The notes beneath the pieces are model-generated. The model ran no database searches. It was given only the letters and a program-made list of their open reading frames with translations, and had not been told where the DNA came from. Shown here one piece after another: positions 40,501-52,096 of a DNA stretch of 64,000 nt; position 1 is the stretch's first letter; each line of letters begins with the position of its first letter. Source of the DNA: Strigops habroptila (lineage: Eukaryota; Chordata; Aves; Psittaciformes; Psittacidae); contig NC_044279.2 of the NCBI RefSeq assembly GCF_004027225.2, forward strand, positions 51,236,744 to 51,300,743, in the 5' to 3' direction. The position numbers were made by a program, and so were the translations under genes.

Positions 40501-43500
40501 GGGTCTGGCTTGTTTAGTTTTCTATGATGATGCATCCTTCCATGGTTTTACTTTTGATTTAAGTTGTAGCACCACTCATAAAGCATGTGCGAGCCCTTCT
40601 GGATGACTTCATTCTCCTCTGTATGAAAGGAGGTGGCTTCTACTGGTTTCCTCTTAAGTTGTTAATTCTATGTTACTCTTTCCTTGCTCCCCTAGGTATT
40701 GAGACTCCATGTAAGTTTGGCATCCTATAATGTTGAGCCATAGTCTAGAAAGTAGCTTTTAGGCCACCTTTGTGCCTATTGGATCTTTTTCTTGCTGGAA
40801 AGCATTGCTTTTACTTTGACTTCCGTGGCTTTGGGGTAGTCCTACTCAGCATGATATGCAGAGGAAGACAGGATGTACCCTAATAGAGTGATGTTTAATT
40901 TGAATGCACAAACAGGAAAAAAAATGTGATGTTGGTTGTTGGACAGTGTCATTGTACTCTTCACTCACATTCCTTTCATCTCCTCCTTGCTGGTTTCAAG
41001 CTACTGCTTGGCAGTGGGGTTGGGACGGTTCGTCTTTATGACACAGAAGCAAAGAAGAATCTCTGTGAAATCAGCATTGATGAAGACATGCCCAGGTAAC
41101 TCTGGAATACTGATTTTTATATATAAATACAAATGTTGCTGGTTTTGACTGTGAAAAGGTAGGTGAAGTCTCAGTGTTCCTACTGCTTTCCTGCAACTGC
41201 AGGACTGTAGTCTTTGTCCAGAGGGCAGTTCCTGTCTGAGCAATTTAAAACTGCTCAGTTAAATGGGAACGCTCAAAATTGGTCTAAGCATTTGAATCCT
41301 GCCCTCCTTTACAGTGCACCCTGTCTGGGAGAGCTTGTAGTTGAGTATTGTGCTTGAGGCAGCTGCTGGAGAGGCAATTCAGACTGTTTGCTGTGTTTCA
41401 GGATCCTCTCGCTTGCCTGCAGCCCAAGTGGTGCCTCGTTTGTCTGTTCTGCAGCAGCCCAGAGCCCCATCTCCCACATGGACTTCTCAGCAGTCAGTTC
41501 TGGGGGCAGAAGCATGAACCAAGTTCCTGGGAAGCTGCTGCTGTGGGACACTAAAACAATGAAGCAGCAGGTAATTGCTGGGTTTCTTTCCTTTCTCAGC
41601 CTGCTTGCTTAAGGTGAGTGGCTTCTGTTTCAGTGTGTAGGAGCTCTCTTTCTGAATTATGCTGACTTTCTTTTCAGTACTCTTCTTTTAGCCCCCTTCC
41701 TGCTTTCCCCCTCTGTCACATGCAGGAGAAAAACGAATAGTGTAAGCAGCTGCTGGGTTTGGGTAGAGGTTTTTGTTTTGTTGGTATATTGGTTTTTGTT
41801 TTTGTTTTGCTTTTTGGGTTTGTTTGGGTTTTTTTGTTTTGGGTTTTTTTTGGTTTTTGAAACAAGGCTATGGACTATGCTGTCTGCAGTTTATGACTGG
41901 AAATGTCCCAAGTGGAGTGAGTGATTCTTTGCTCAGGCTTTCTCCAGTTGAGCTGTATTGAAGGTTTTTCTTTGCTATTTCCCCTGCCCTCCCTGCTTTT
42001 GAGTGAAGTGCTTCTTTCAGAGGTTTCATCTCATGTTATCTTCTCCATTGTTTCGATTTAGATGGCTCAGATTCTGGCAGGGAATCCTCATCTCATCCCT
42101 CACCTTTGCTCTTAAGAAATGCTGTCCCTGATGTGTAGGAGAAAGCAACATACTCAGGCTAATGCCTGCCAGAAGCTGGGTTTGCAGCCTTGAGACCATG
42201 GCCAAGAAGGCTGTGGCTTGGCTGAGGTGAATAGTTGGGTTAGTGTCACAGTAAAATGCAGCTGCCAACCTTGAAGTCTGTAGTCATGAGAGGTAAAGGG
42301 TTCCAAACTGGAGGAGTTCTTGCTGCTAGATATAGTCTTTCCTTCCTCCCCTGGAGATCAGGTCCTCAGCACCCCCCAGCTGCATTTCTCAGCATTAATG
42401 CAGACTTTCCCTTCCAGCTGCAGTTCTCTCTGGAGCCTGAGCCCATTGCTATTAACTGCACAGCCTTCAACCACAATGGCAACCTGCTGGTCACCGGTGC
42501 TGCAGATGGGATTGTTCGTCTTTTTGGTATGGTGGAAAAGGACCTGGGGGTGTTGGTGGACAGGCGGCTGAACATGAGCCAGCTTGTGCCCAGGCAGCCA
42601 AGAAGGCCAATGGCATCCTGGCCTGTATGAGCACCAGTGTGGCCAGCAGGGCCAGGGCAGTGATCATCCATCCCCCTGTGCTCAGCACTGGTGAGGCTGC
42701 ACCTTGAACACTGTGTTCAGCTCTGGGCCCCTCACTGCAACAGAGACATTGAGGTGCTGGAGCGGGGCCAGAGAAGGGCAACGAAGCTGGTGAAGGGCCT
42801 GGAGCACGAGTCTGATGAGGAACGACTGAGGGACCTGGGGTTGTTTAGTCTGGGGAAGAGAAGGCTCAGGGGGGACCTTATCGCTCTCTACAACTACCTG
42901 AAAGGAGGTTGTAGTGAGGTGGGTGTTGTTCTTTGCTCCCAAGTAACAAGTGATAGGACAAGAGGAAGTGTCCTCAAGCTGAGCCGGGGAGGCTTAGATT
43001 GGATATTAGGAAAAATTTCTTCACCGAAAGGATCATCAAGCATTGGAACAGGCTGCCCATGGAAGTGGTGGAGTTGCCATCCCTGGAGGTATTTAAAAGA
43101 TGTGTACATGTGGTGTTTAGTGACATGTTTTAGTGTTGGATTTGGCAGTCCTGGGGTAACAGCTGGATTTCATGATCTTTAAAGGTCACTTCCAACCTAA
43201 ATGATGCTGTGAAATTGGGCAGTGAGGTGGCCCCTTGGTGTCCCTAGCTGGCTGCCCCTAGCACCCTTCTGCCAGCAGGGAGGCAGCTGTGGGACATGCC
43301 TGAACACCAAGGTGGAAGCTATTTTCTCTTCTCCACAATAGCTCTCAGGAGTGAATTGTCACAAACATTTTTCTGGGGGACATGGGCTGTTGACCTTGGT
43401 AGTGCTGCTGGATCTGTTGTTTCCTTCCTGCTGAGGAGCAGAGTTGACTTGCCCTGGAGCCATGTGGTCTCGGCTGTGCCATGTGGCAGTACCACTGCCA

Positions 43501-46189
43501 GAGGCTGAGTCTGGAGCATATGAATTAATGTGTGACCTTCTAGTTGAAAGCAAGGGTTTCACATCTGTCCTTCTTCCCTGAGCAATTTCTCTTTCTCAAG
43601 TTTTGTCCTCTTCAGCCTGTCCTTGTGGTAAAGGCAGTTTGGGTCTCCCTCTTCTATGAATGTGAACGAGGGATCTGCTTTTGGCCTGGTTGCTGAGCTG
43701 GAGGCTGCAGCCCCATGTCTGGGAGGACGGAGCTGGCAGCAGCTGTGAGGGTGGAGAAGGGGAGGAGAAGCAGCAGGGGGAAAATAACAAAGGTGTCAGT
43801 GGGGCTTAGATGCAGAATGCCTGCAGTTGACAATGAGCAGCCCTGTAAAGCTGGATGAAGAGGTGCCTAGTTATAGGCAGTAATTTTTTGTGGCCAGTGC
43901 ATGTCACGTGCAGGAGGATAAGCACAGGGTGCCAGGATTGTCTTGGGCTCCCCCAGACTGGTTTAGAGGGCTGGGGCAGAGACCTCATGAACATACAGGA
44001 CTTCTCTCTCTCCATCTCAGCTCTGTGTGAGTATGAGGAGTGTTAAGTACTGGTTCTCCCCTCAGATATGCAGCAGCATGAGTGCGCCATGAGCTGGAAG
44101 GCACACGATGGGGAAGTCTACTCCGTTGAGTTCAGCTGTGATGAGAACACAGTCTACAGCATAGGCGAGGATGGCAAGGTAAGCTCTGGGTGACCTTCTG
44201 CTGGTCAGCTGGTTGAGATCCCTTCTGGAGTCTTCTCCATGTGGTGAGGATAGCAGTAAAAATAGCCTCAGAATCTGGGGGATTTGTGGGCTGCTAACTG
44301 TAATCTCAGGTGTGCAGCACCACCCTGCTCCATGCAGTTTCTGCAGAGAAACAGCTGGAGCTGTCTCAGACCTTGTCTGGAAATCCTGCTATTGGTAACA
44401 TCCACTTCCTGGGGAATCCATGTGAAGATGACCTTTCTGTGCCCCTGACATCACCACATTGCAGATTTGGGGATTCACCAAGGAGCAGATCTTTCACAAC
44501 TTCATATAAATTTCCTTGTCAGCAGCTCCCTTATAGTTGCTTATAATAAAAGGCTTTTATTTCTGCAGTTCCACAGTCTTGAGCAGTAGAGGTGTGGCTC
44601 AGGGAGGGAGCCACCTGCCTGAAGGTGTGGGTCTGTGGCTGGTGAGAGTTAAGTGAATTTCCATCAGGATCCTGCATGCAATGTGGAAGGACACATAGGC
44701 AGCAGTGCTAGTGGAAGGTAGAGCGTATGTTTGCCTGGATAATAGGCACTCTGCAGCCTTTGGCCTGCATTTTGTAGATATAGTCACTTAGATACACATG
44801 TCAAAATGCCATCTTCTGTTTGTGAGGAATAGGCAGTTGGCTTAAAAGAGGAATGGCCCCTCTGCTTTCATCCCAGTCAGTGTAACTATGGGCTTTTGTA
44901 ATCTCTTTTTATCATTCTAGTTTATTCAGTGGAATATTCACAGAAGTGGCTTGAAGGTGTCTGAGTACCATCTTCCCAGCGAAGCTACAGGTCCTTTCAT
45001 TCTGTCTGGGTACAGTGGCTACAAGCAAGTCCAGTTCCCACGAGGAAGGCTTTTTGCTTTTGACTCTGAGGGCAACTATATGTTGACGTGTTCTTCCACT
45101 GGGGGAGTAATTTTTAAGGTAAGTCTGACAAGTGGTGGGAAATACTCTTAACGCACCCGTACAAGCTCTTGTTGCAAGGCTGCAACACCAGCAACTAGAG
45201 GTTCTCAAGCAGCACCTACCAATCCCTGCTCTGTGAAAAGTTGCTGCTCAGTTTGATATGGTGTGCAGTGTGTGGTGTTTAGCAAGTGTTTGAACCCCCT
45301 GTAAGTGTTTGGCTTTCTGTATGTAGGCAGAGTATGCATGCTTCTTGTTCTTAAAGCTTAGCTGCAGCAGTTTTCCTTAGTGCTCAAGTGCCTAGGGTGA
45401 GGGTTTGGTTTTGTTTTGTTTAATGTATTGATACATGCCAGTTCGATGCAAAATGTGTGATTGTTGGCTGATGTTCGTCTTTAATCTGCCTTGTGTGCTT
45501 GCTGCTACTATGTTAGTCCCAGCCTGATTCTCAACTCTTAGTGTACACTGAAATTAAGGGTAAGGCTGAATGGTTCCAAGTACCCAAATTTCTGTGCCAC
45601 AGTAACAGGTGGTTACTGATTGCAGCCTCCTTGTCTGATTCTTTAGTCATTACACATCAGTATAAGCCATTGCAAGGCAAATTAGAATTTTTACTTTGCA
45701 TACGGGGCATTCAGAGCACCCACACTAACATGAGTTATAGCTTAGGCCTATGTGCTCCTCATCAGTTTGTGCTCTTAGACTGCCTTGCTCAATTACTGCA
45801 GCTCAGATGATGTCAGAAGCTGAGAACACATGCTTCTGTCACGAGACTGGAAATTTAATTCCCCATGTGTGCTACATCCATCTCAACTTCTCTCTGATTT
45901 TCTGCTTAATTATGTATGCTGATAAGGATATGGAGTCTGTAGCAGGCTTTGGTTTCTCCTGTTGGTGCACTGCCCCCGCCCCAGAAGCTTGCCTCCTTAA
46001 AATCTTATGTTTTCCTTCTTTTAGTTGAATGGTGAGGAAAAGGTTCTGGAGAGCTGCCTTTCCCTGGGAGGACACAGAGCTCCCGTTGTCACAGTGGATT
46101 GGAGCACGGCCATGGACTGCGGGACCTGCCTCACTGCCTCTATGGATGGGAAGATTAAATTAACAACCTTACTGGCTCAAAAGTCTTAA
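26489..46189 (+). CDS. WDR91: WDR91, WD repeat domain 91 (complete, 15 coding exons)
   Basis: Endosomal protein that, with WDR81, lowers PI3-kinase (VPS34-Beclin 1) activity and drives early-to-late endosome conversion. Exons: 26489-26611, 28408-28587, 30016-30223, 31503-31585, 33962-34086, 36009-36186, 36468-36626, 38741-38940, 39384-39534, 41001-41095, 41402-41570, 42418-42526, 44066-44178, 44921-45118, 46025-46189. They sum to 2,256 nt, 751 residues and TAA at 46187-46189; human WDR91 is 747. All phases agree. The start is the ATG at 26489 ([16 protein letters not shown]), which aligns with the human N-terminus. All introns fit GT-AG except intron 3 (AT-AC). Recognisable landmarks run from the N-terminal [10 protein letters not shown] to the C-terminal [14 protein letters not shown]. 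No frameshift or premature stop was seen, so the gene looks functional. Promoter sharing with STRA8 is likely from the head-to-head layout. Confidence 0.96.
26612..28407 (+). other. WDR91 intron 1
   Basis: The first 500 bp is CpG-island DNA; beyond that it is AT-rich with no repeat or exon recognised. Donor GTGAGC, acceptor CTCTTCAG. Confidence 0.7.
30224..31502 (+). other. WDR91: WDR91 intron 3, predicted U12-type AT-AC intron
   Basis: No GT donor gives a continuous protein here. The exon ends ...TGCATGC and the intron starts ATATCCTTTTTT, the exact consensus of U12-type AT-AC donors. The intron ends TTCTTTAACATTCCTCAC, with a branch site one base from TTCCTTAAC (31485-31493) about 10 nt before the terminal AC. 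Joining at these borders gives [10 protein letters not shown], identical to the human protein at this place. A solo LTR lies inside the intron. Confidence 0.85.
30868..31320 (+). mobile_element. Solo ERVL-like LTR inside WDR91 intron 3
   Basis: About 453 bp beginning TGTTCTGGTTTTGGCTGG and ending AAACCATGACA (TG...CA). It contains a TATA-like CCAGTATATAAACTG and a downstream A/T-rich ATTATTAAACTGC region. The same family recurs at 57312-58511. I could not see a clear target-site duplication (flanks AATAG and AGTGG). No internal retroviral sequence is attached. Confidence 0.75.
32908..33150 (-). mobile_element. CR1 LINE fragment in WDR91 intron 4
   Basis: Complement of a CR1 coding 3' region: GGAATCATAGATTGTTTAGA, CTTCTCTTGTCCAGGCTGAA, CCTCTGGACTCGCTCCAACA. 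Orientation is opposite to WDR91. Confidence 0.85.
33962..38940 (+). CDS. WDR91: WDR91 exons 5-8: coiled coil and low-complexity linker
   Basis: Residues 199-419. Exon 5 continues the coiled coil ([17 protein letters not shown]) and ends [10 protein letters not shown]. Exon 6 is Ser/Pro-rich ([10 protein letters not shown]). Exon 7 has [10 protein letters not shown] and HGKERKELL. Exon 8 contains a variable acidic stretch before the conserved [19 protein letters not shown]. Conservation with human is patchy between the fixed motifs, as expected for a linker. Confidence 0.88.
36627..38740 (+). other. WDR91 intron 7
   Basis: 2.1-kb intron. Apart from a T-run at about 38650-38662 close to the acceptor I see no repeat, RNA gene or exon. 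Confidence 0.6.
38999..39018 (+). repeat. T20 homopolymer
   Basis: Twenty consecutive T on the plus strand in WDR91 intron 8, 58 bp behind the exon 8 donor. A similar T18 run is at 7029-7046. Confidence 0.95.
39384..46189 (+). CDS. WDR91: WDR91 exons 9-15: WD40 beta-propeller
   Basis: Residues 419-751, the C-terminal seven-bladed WD40 domain. Blade signatures visible: [13 protein letters not shown] (exon 9), GVGTVRLYD (exon 10), [10 protein letters not shown] (exon 11), [10 protein letters not shown] (exon 12), [14 protein letters not shown] (exons 13/14), [12 protein letters not shown] (exon 15). The last exon ends the protein with AQKS. In the family this domain binds RAB7 and supports endosome function. 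Confidence 0.92.
41768..41862 (+). repeat. GTTTT-rich low-complexity tract
   Basis: Imperfect GTTTT/GGTTTTT repeats in WDR91 intron 11. Open frames across it are artefacts of composition. Confidence 0.9.
42530..43212 (+). mobile_element. CR1 LINE copy abutting the WDR91 exon 12 donor
   Basis: About 680 bp of CR1 in gene orientation. Similarity begins about 4-7 nt after the exon 12/intron 12 border (TGGAAAAGGACCTGGGGGTG), continues through CR1 coding sequence ([38 protein letters not shown]) and ends with CACTTCCAACCTAAATGATG. Frameshifts break the reading frame. Confidence 0.9.
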
Positions 46190-46393
46190 CCTGGATAGTA
46201 CTGAAGGGAAAGAGCAACAGACTTGACAGAAACAGTGTTAACTCCACAGGAACAAACTGCATGGGAGAGAGAAGGCAAACCGCAGTCCCTCTTCTCTTTG
46301 TAGCTTTTGTCTCTTGACAAACGTTAAATACATTTGCCAAACCACTGTGCAATAGAGTGCCGGTATGGGACCAAATCAGTGGCAGCACTGAAA

Positions 46394-46399
46394 AATAAA
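46394..46399 (+). terminator. WDR91 polyadenylation signal
   Basis: AATAAA 205 bp after the stop codon, followed by a GT-rich stretch. A second AATAAA at 46620-46625 could give a longer 3' end. Confidence 0.6.
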
Positions 46400-47113
46400 G
46401 TCTCCACTGACCCATTATGGCAGCTGCGCTCCCTCCGCTGGGGAGTCTTGAGTAAGCACATGGGTAGAAGGCTTGGTGTCTGCGAAGGTTGTTGCCACCT
46501 TTGTGCTTGGCGATGCTGGATACAGTCTGCAGTTGTTCATCTGTTGCAGACACAATTACAGCTAAGATGAGGTCGGACTCAGGCAAAAGGTTCATGAAAG
46601 CAGGCAGGAGCTCTGTCCAAATAAAACCAGGCCTGCAGTGTGAAATGTCTGGATCAGTGGAGAGACGTCTGTGCCTTAAAAGCACAGCATCATGGAGGCT
46701 GAAAGTGGCCTCATCTTGTCTGTCCCTGGCCTGCCCAAAGCAGAGTCAGCCAGGGCAGGTCATTCAGGGCCCTCTCCAAGTCTGGAGCATCTCCAAGCAG
46801 TGAGACTCCACAACCTCTCTGTGGCACAAATATAAGTCACCAGCAGGCTGAGACAGGTCCTCCAGCCTGTGGGCCCAGGAGGCCCACTGGGGTGTAGGCA
46901 GAGGCCTCCAGGCCCTGCCTGAGCTGCAATGTCCGTGTCTTCAGGTTCAGCGTCACCTGAAGACGGAGTCTCTGTCTTGGTTGTGCCTGTGCCTCGTCAT
47001 GGCCCTCGCTGATCCAGAAACGGGCTTGCAGGCTGCCTTCCCCGCCTGTTCTTGGCCTCCCTGTGGGCCTGCTGGGCCATCAGTGACTGACGGCGTCTGA
47101 CCTTGCTTGCGAC

Positions 47114-47689
47114 TGTTACCGTAAAAGTCGGTTGGAGAAACTGTCTAAGACTCAACTTGGAGTTTTAGAAAGCAGGCATTCTTTATTGCAGCGCTGGGCA
47201 CACACGCAAATTGTCTCACAAAGGTGAGCACACCCATTACTTGCCAGCAGCGGCTATAGCTTAAGCATACTCATGCACATTCATAGCTTTTCCAGGAACT
47301 AGTTAAAATATTTACATTCTAATTCGCATATACTTTCTTGCTGAGTGGGGGTCTCTGGTGGTCACTGATAGTCTTCCTCCCTGTGTTTACTGAATGACCT
47401 CAGTGCTTGCGTACGCTCGCAAGGTTCTAGTGCTGAGTTAGCAGTCGCTACGTCCTTGCTTCTGTTCTGTTGCAGTCTCACTCCACATTGGGCACCACTC
47501 TGCTGTCTTAATGGCTAGCATCCTTAGTCTTATTTACTGTCTCCTTAGTTGTTATCAGTCTCCTGCTGTTCCTTCCCTTGTCAGCTGAACATTCCTTTCT
47601 CTCTATGTGTTAGTAAGTTAGAACAGTTTGGTCTATTCTGCTACGTTAAAGGCACACACACTGTTGTTAGTTTAAAATTTAAGCCTACA
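47114..47689 (-). mobile_element. Candidate LTR, reverse orientation
   Basis: Reads TGTTACCGTAAAAGTCGG at its plus-strand left end and ...TTAAGCCTACA at the right end. On the minus strand it would start TG, end CA and carry AATAAAG (47181-47187) near its 3' end, as LTRs do. Borders are uncertain and no target duplication was visible (GCGAC and CCACT). Confidence 0.4.
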
Positions 47690-48289
47690 CCACTGCTAGG
47701 CCTGAACCCCAGCATGGGCTGGCCTGACCTCCTGGCTTACCCTCAGAGCTGCTGCCTCACCAGGCACTTGTTTGTGGCTCTGGGCCTTTGGCTGCTCATT
47801 CTAGGCCTGCCCTGCCCCTCCTGTTCGGTAGTCCAAGGCTGGCCCTGCCCCACTGGCCATGGGACCCCCTTTGGCTCCCACCGGTCTCTCACCAGAGGAA
47901 AGGTTTTTCTTTAGGTTGAGGTGGGATTCCCCTTGTTCCAGCCTGTGCCCACTTCTTCACACCTTTCCTGTCAGTGGGCTATAAATCTATCAGATCCTCG
48001 TGGGATCCGCAAAGCTTCTGTGGCTTCCAGAAGCTCACCCACCACCTTCTGCCCAGACCACCATCAGGATTGCTCTAAAAAGGCAGGAAGAGTCTGGTAA
48101 CTGGTTATTAGCCGTTGCTTAGCGCTGGTCCCTCATCTGAGCATAATCAAGCTTCAGGCGTCCTGAGAGGAAAAGGACACAGATGTGTGCTCGCTCTCAG
48201 GGACATCTGCAGAACTGATTCTCCAAAGGCGCTAGGTCCTAAGTGCTCCAATTGTGCAGCAAAATGAAGACACATACTGGATGACACCG

Positions 48290-48295
48290 TTTATT
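48290..48295 (-). terminator. Candidate polyadenylation signal for the ANKRD26-like gene
   Basis: TTTATT on the plus strand (AATAAA on minus), 850 bp beyond the predicted stop. Spacing would put a CR1 inside the 3'UTR. Weak evidence. Confidence 0.3.
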
Positions 48296-48409
48296 AAATA
48301 CCAAGCTGTAAAACAACATTTGGAACTAGATGCAGGGTAGTGGCTGCACAAGGGGGAGGGCAAAGGTTTCCAGGCTTCCTTCAGCTACCTGTGAGCACTC
48401 TCTATTCTG

Positions 48410-48935
48410 CCCCTTTATTCTGCTCTTGTGAGACCTCACTTGGACTACTGTGTGCAGTCCTGGTGTCCTCAACAGAAGGACGTGGAGCTGTTGGAGCAAG
48501 TCCAGAGGAGGCCATGAGGATGATCGGGGGTGGGAGCACCTCCCATATGAAGACAGGCTGAGAAAGTGGGGGCTGTTCAGCCTGGAGAAGCTGCGTGCCT
48601 TCCAGTATCTGAAGGGGGCCTACAGGGATGCTGGAGAGGGACTCTTGATCAGGGACTGTAGTGATAGGACAAGGGATAAAGGGTTTAAACTAAAACAACG
48701 GAAGCACAAGTTAGATATGAGGAAGATGTCCTTTACTGTGAGGGTGGTGAGGCACTGGAACAGATTGCCCAGAGAAGTGGTAAATGCTCCATCCCCGGCG
48801 GTGTTCAAAGCCAGGTTGGACAGAGCCTTGGGCAACATGGAGTAGGGTGAGGTGTCCCTGCCCATGGCAGGGAGGTTGGAACTAGATGATGTTGCGGTCC
48901 TTTCCAGCTGAAACCATTCTGTGATTCTGGCACTG
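48410..48935 (+). mobile_element. CR1 LINE copy
   Basis: Starts near CCCCTTTATTCTGCTCTTGT, passes CR1 coding sequence ([28 protein letters not shown]) and ends at CCATTCTGTGATTCTGG, the usual CR1 terminus. It lies between the minus-strand gene's stop and its candidate poly(A) signal. Confidence 0.9.
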
Positions 48936-49144
48936 GTGGTTCCTCTGCTCTGGCATTTGCTCATCGCTGTGACAGCTGTTCAGCAGTGGCTAGGGAAGGG
49001 TGGGAAAAGAAAAGGCTGCACGTTAGTCTCCCAGCAGGCTGGGCCAAAAGAGGCATTGGGAAGTGGATTGCAGAAGTACAGCACTAATGTGCAGATCCTG
49101 ATACCAAAGTCCAAGCATTCAAAGGTGTCAACAAGAAGTTACAG

Positions 49145-52096
49145 TCAGTGTGCTACAGACACATCGTTCATCCTGACTCCACACAAAATGGGGAGCTTTT
49201 CTTGCAGGTCCTGGTTTCGTCTTGCCTGCTGCATGCGTTTTTTCAACTGCATCTCCAGCTGTTGAGAAACGTCAGCAACTTGTAGGCAGCAAAACAAAAA
49301 GAAATCAAAGAGAGCGCTCAAATGGGACTCGCTTCTGTGGAAATGTGTAAGGTGAGGGCATCGAGGATGCATTCGTCACCTGCTGGCAGAGTATTAAAAT
49401 ATATGGGGAGCAGCTCCGCTCTGCTTGCTCGGGGCCCCTGGGACCGTGTCCTGGTCAGTGAGACCACTGACCTCAGCAGCCCTGCTGGCACTCCGGGCTC
49501 ATGGTTTTTACCCATCATGATAGCTACACCCATGTTCATCATCATCATCTGCTACAAAAGCAGCAGGAGCAGAAAAAAATAATCCCCTAAAATCCACCAA
49601 ACCAGCCAGAGCTCACCTTTCTTAGTTTACGAACTTTGTTGGCCACTGGAGAACAGCTGTCCTTCTTCTCTCCCTGGAAACTGAGCAGGGACTGCCCACC
49701 TATGCCATCAGCTTTCTCTAAGATTCCTCCAGAAGCATCTTCAATCTGCACAGCAAATTAGTAAGGAAAGTGTGAAGCAAAGCAACTGTTGGCCTTTATC
49801 ACGTACTCTTAAGTAAGCAGCACAGCCATGGCTTGCTTCACCTGTAACATGCTTGACAGGCCAGGAGTTACTGAGAACAGCACTATGCATCCCTTGGAGG
49901 GCCCAAAGTTTAACTGAACAGAGGAAGAAAGAATTCCTTCCCTCCCAGCAGAACTTCAGGCAGCCTGCATTTGCAAGGCCTTTGCAGCTTTGTAAAAACA
50001 CAGGCTCATGCACGGAAGCCCCTTGCAAGATTCAGTGTGAGGCTTGAATTTGCTCACAAAGGGTTATGTGCATGCTTTTACATTAGAGTTCAGTAAAGCT
50101 TGACTTGTATTCAATGCGATATTTCTTTAAAACACTAAAAAGCCATGCCTGGCATGTTCTTTCTCCAGTGCGATGTTTCTTCTCTGCATTTTGTCCAGAT
50201 GTGCTTCTGATTGGTGTTTTATCTTGGCCAGCTTCTGCGCTTCCTTTCTTGCACTCCACCACTTTCAAAATAGAAAAGATACATCTCACACAGAGCACAG
50301 GAACAGGATCTGTGTGCAAAATGTGCAGGCAGTGTTCTCCATGAAGAAGAGTCTCTAGGCTCGGCACCACCAGAGCCCAAGGAGATTCCACAGCCAAAGG
50401 TACCAAATCCTTCTACTGCATGACTCTCGGAAGTGCTGCCTGAGCTCTCAACCTCACGACTGGTCGAAAGCAGAAAATACTTAAGCCAGGGCATTACTGT
50501 CTATTCTGTTCAGGAGAAAGACGGAGTTAAGTAGGACTTGCTGTCATCTCATGGGACAACCCTCAAAAGCAGAAAGGTTGGGTCAGCTTGGAATGGGTCA
50601 GCAGGACTTTCAGAGCAGCCTATAGTCAGTAGAACAGAGGAACTGATCTCTCTTAGGCTCTCTCCAGAACAACCTCACCTTAGAATTTCCCCATGGAAAT
50701 AAATACGGAACTAGGCTCTGTAGCTCATGAAAAGAGAAGGCTCTGAGGAGCTTACTAGGGCAGAGGCTTGCAGGTCTTTCTGAAGAGCTTCAGTGGCCTT
50801 GGCTTGTTGCTGGACTGCGGCTTCCAGCCGGGCCTTTCCAACTTGGAGACTGAAAAAGAAGCACAGGCCTTATCACGAAAGTCCACAAGAACACAAATCC
50901 TAGAAGAGTGCGAGAGAAGCTCATCTAAACCAAAAGCATCTTTCAAAATCATGTATTCCTGTTTCACTGGGATGCAAGAAGAAAGTCCTGTTGTTTTCAC
51001 ACAAGCGCAGAAAGCAAAGCCTTGGTCCACTTCCTTACCATTGTAAGGTTACTTCCTTACCGTTGTATGCGTTCTTCCAGCTCTGGGATAGCCGCAGTTC
51101 CAGAAGACATGGCCAGAAGGCCCTGTGGGACCCTGGAAGCTGTCAGTTCCCTGTCCTTATTCTTGATGGCATTGTTCAGGAACTTGGCATAACACTCAGT
51201 CTGCATACGCCGTTCTTTCAATTCCTGCAGCTGTCAAATCAGAACAGGAATCCTCGGTAGTCAGCTTAGGTCTGATAAAAAGGAGCGGGGTACTTTGACT
51301 CTCAAATCAACTCTCAAAACTCGTGTTACTTCTTCATCTTTTATACTGGCCCCTCTCCTACACCTACACTGATTTTCTACTGTGTTTCCTAAACGCTACT
51401 GCAACACTCCTCCTCCTCTCTTAAGGACTCCAAACAATCTTTGTAGGCATTTGTTGCTTACTCCAATATAGTTAGAAGCTCCTCCTGCTCCTAAAGCGAC
51501 TTTGCAACTCCTTAACCATGATGTGATGAGGGAGTACAAAAAAACGCACCAGCGCAACACTCCAGTATGCGTACACTTTCTCCATCAGCATACACTCCCT
51601 TTGCCAGACCCAAGCAGCAAGTGCATGTGCTTTTTGAAGCAGCAAAACCAGCAGCTTTTTGAAAGGCATACACACTCCATCTACTCCTGTTGCAAAGTTG
51701 TCTAGTGTACTAAGTGTACTAAGACCACCTTAGCGCAGTCCTCCACTGGTACTTCAAGCAGTGCAAGCAGGCAGGCACCAAAGGCAGAATTGCTGTTCCC
51801 TCACATCCCCTTCATCACAGCTAGCCCCACACTAAAGCACCCTGGGTTGCACAAAATCCCCAAGAAAGGATCAGTTCCCCGCTCTGGTTTGTAAAAAAGG
51901 CCCGGGCCCCTGCGAAGAGACAAGAGAAAGGCCCTCTCCATACCTTAGCTTTGGACCTGTCCAGTTCTTTCTGCAGCTGCAGTTTCTGGTCCTGCAGGTC
52001 CCTGCTGTAGCGTTTCTTAGCTTCAAGAGAAGCTTCTGCCAGGGAGTTCTTCCTGAGAGCACTGGCAAGCTCCTGCTGCAGCTGCCTGACCCATCT
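49145..52096 (-). CDS. ANKRD26-like C-terminal coiled-coil exons
   Basis: Five exons: 51944-52096 (51 codons, RQLQQELASAL, DQKLQLQKELDRSK), 51061-51230 (LKERRMQTECYAKFL, PELEERIQ), 50756-50849 (LEAAVQQQAKATEALQKDL), 49617-49745 (43 codons, polar, KVRKLRK at the end) and 49145-49258 (LEMQLKKRMQQARRNQDLQ, end SVAH). Heptad-like hydrophobic spacing and abundant Q/E/K/L indicate coiled coil. Acceptor TTCTCAACAG at 49259 was chosen for the last exon because it alone keeps phase 0. The 49617-49745 exon looks less helical and is the least certain. Confidence 0.65.

Larger units (their letters stand above)
46400..49144. other. Region between convergent WDR91 and ANKRD26-like genes
   Basis: Contains GC-rich, low-CpG sequence of unknown origin at about 46830-47110 and 47690-47900 flanking an LTR-like element, then a CR1 copy at 48410-48935 that may lie in the 3'UTR of the minus-strand gene. 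No coding exon is supported. Confidence 0.5.

Noticed and set aside
42691-43182. 163-codon open frame inside WDR91 intron 12
   Set aside because: It is CR1 retrotransposon coding remnant, not a host gene.
49145-49278. Last ANKRD26-like exon starting at 49278
   Set aside because: The acceptor there gives a phase that ends the protein after 11 residues; the acceptor at 49259 keeps the coiled-coil frame in phase 0.
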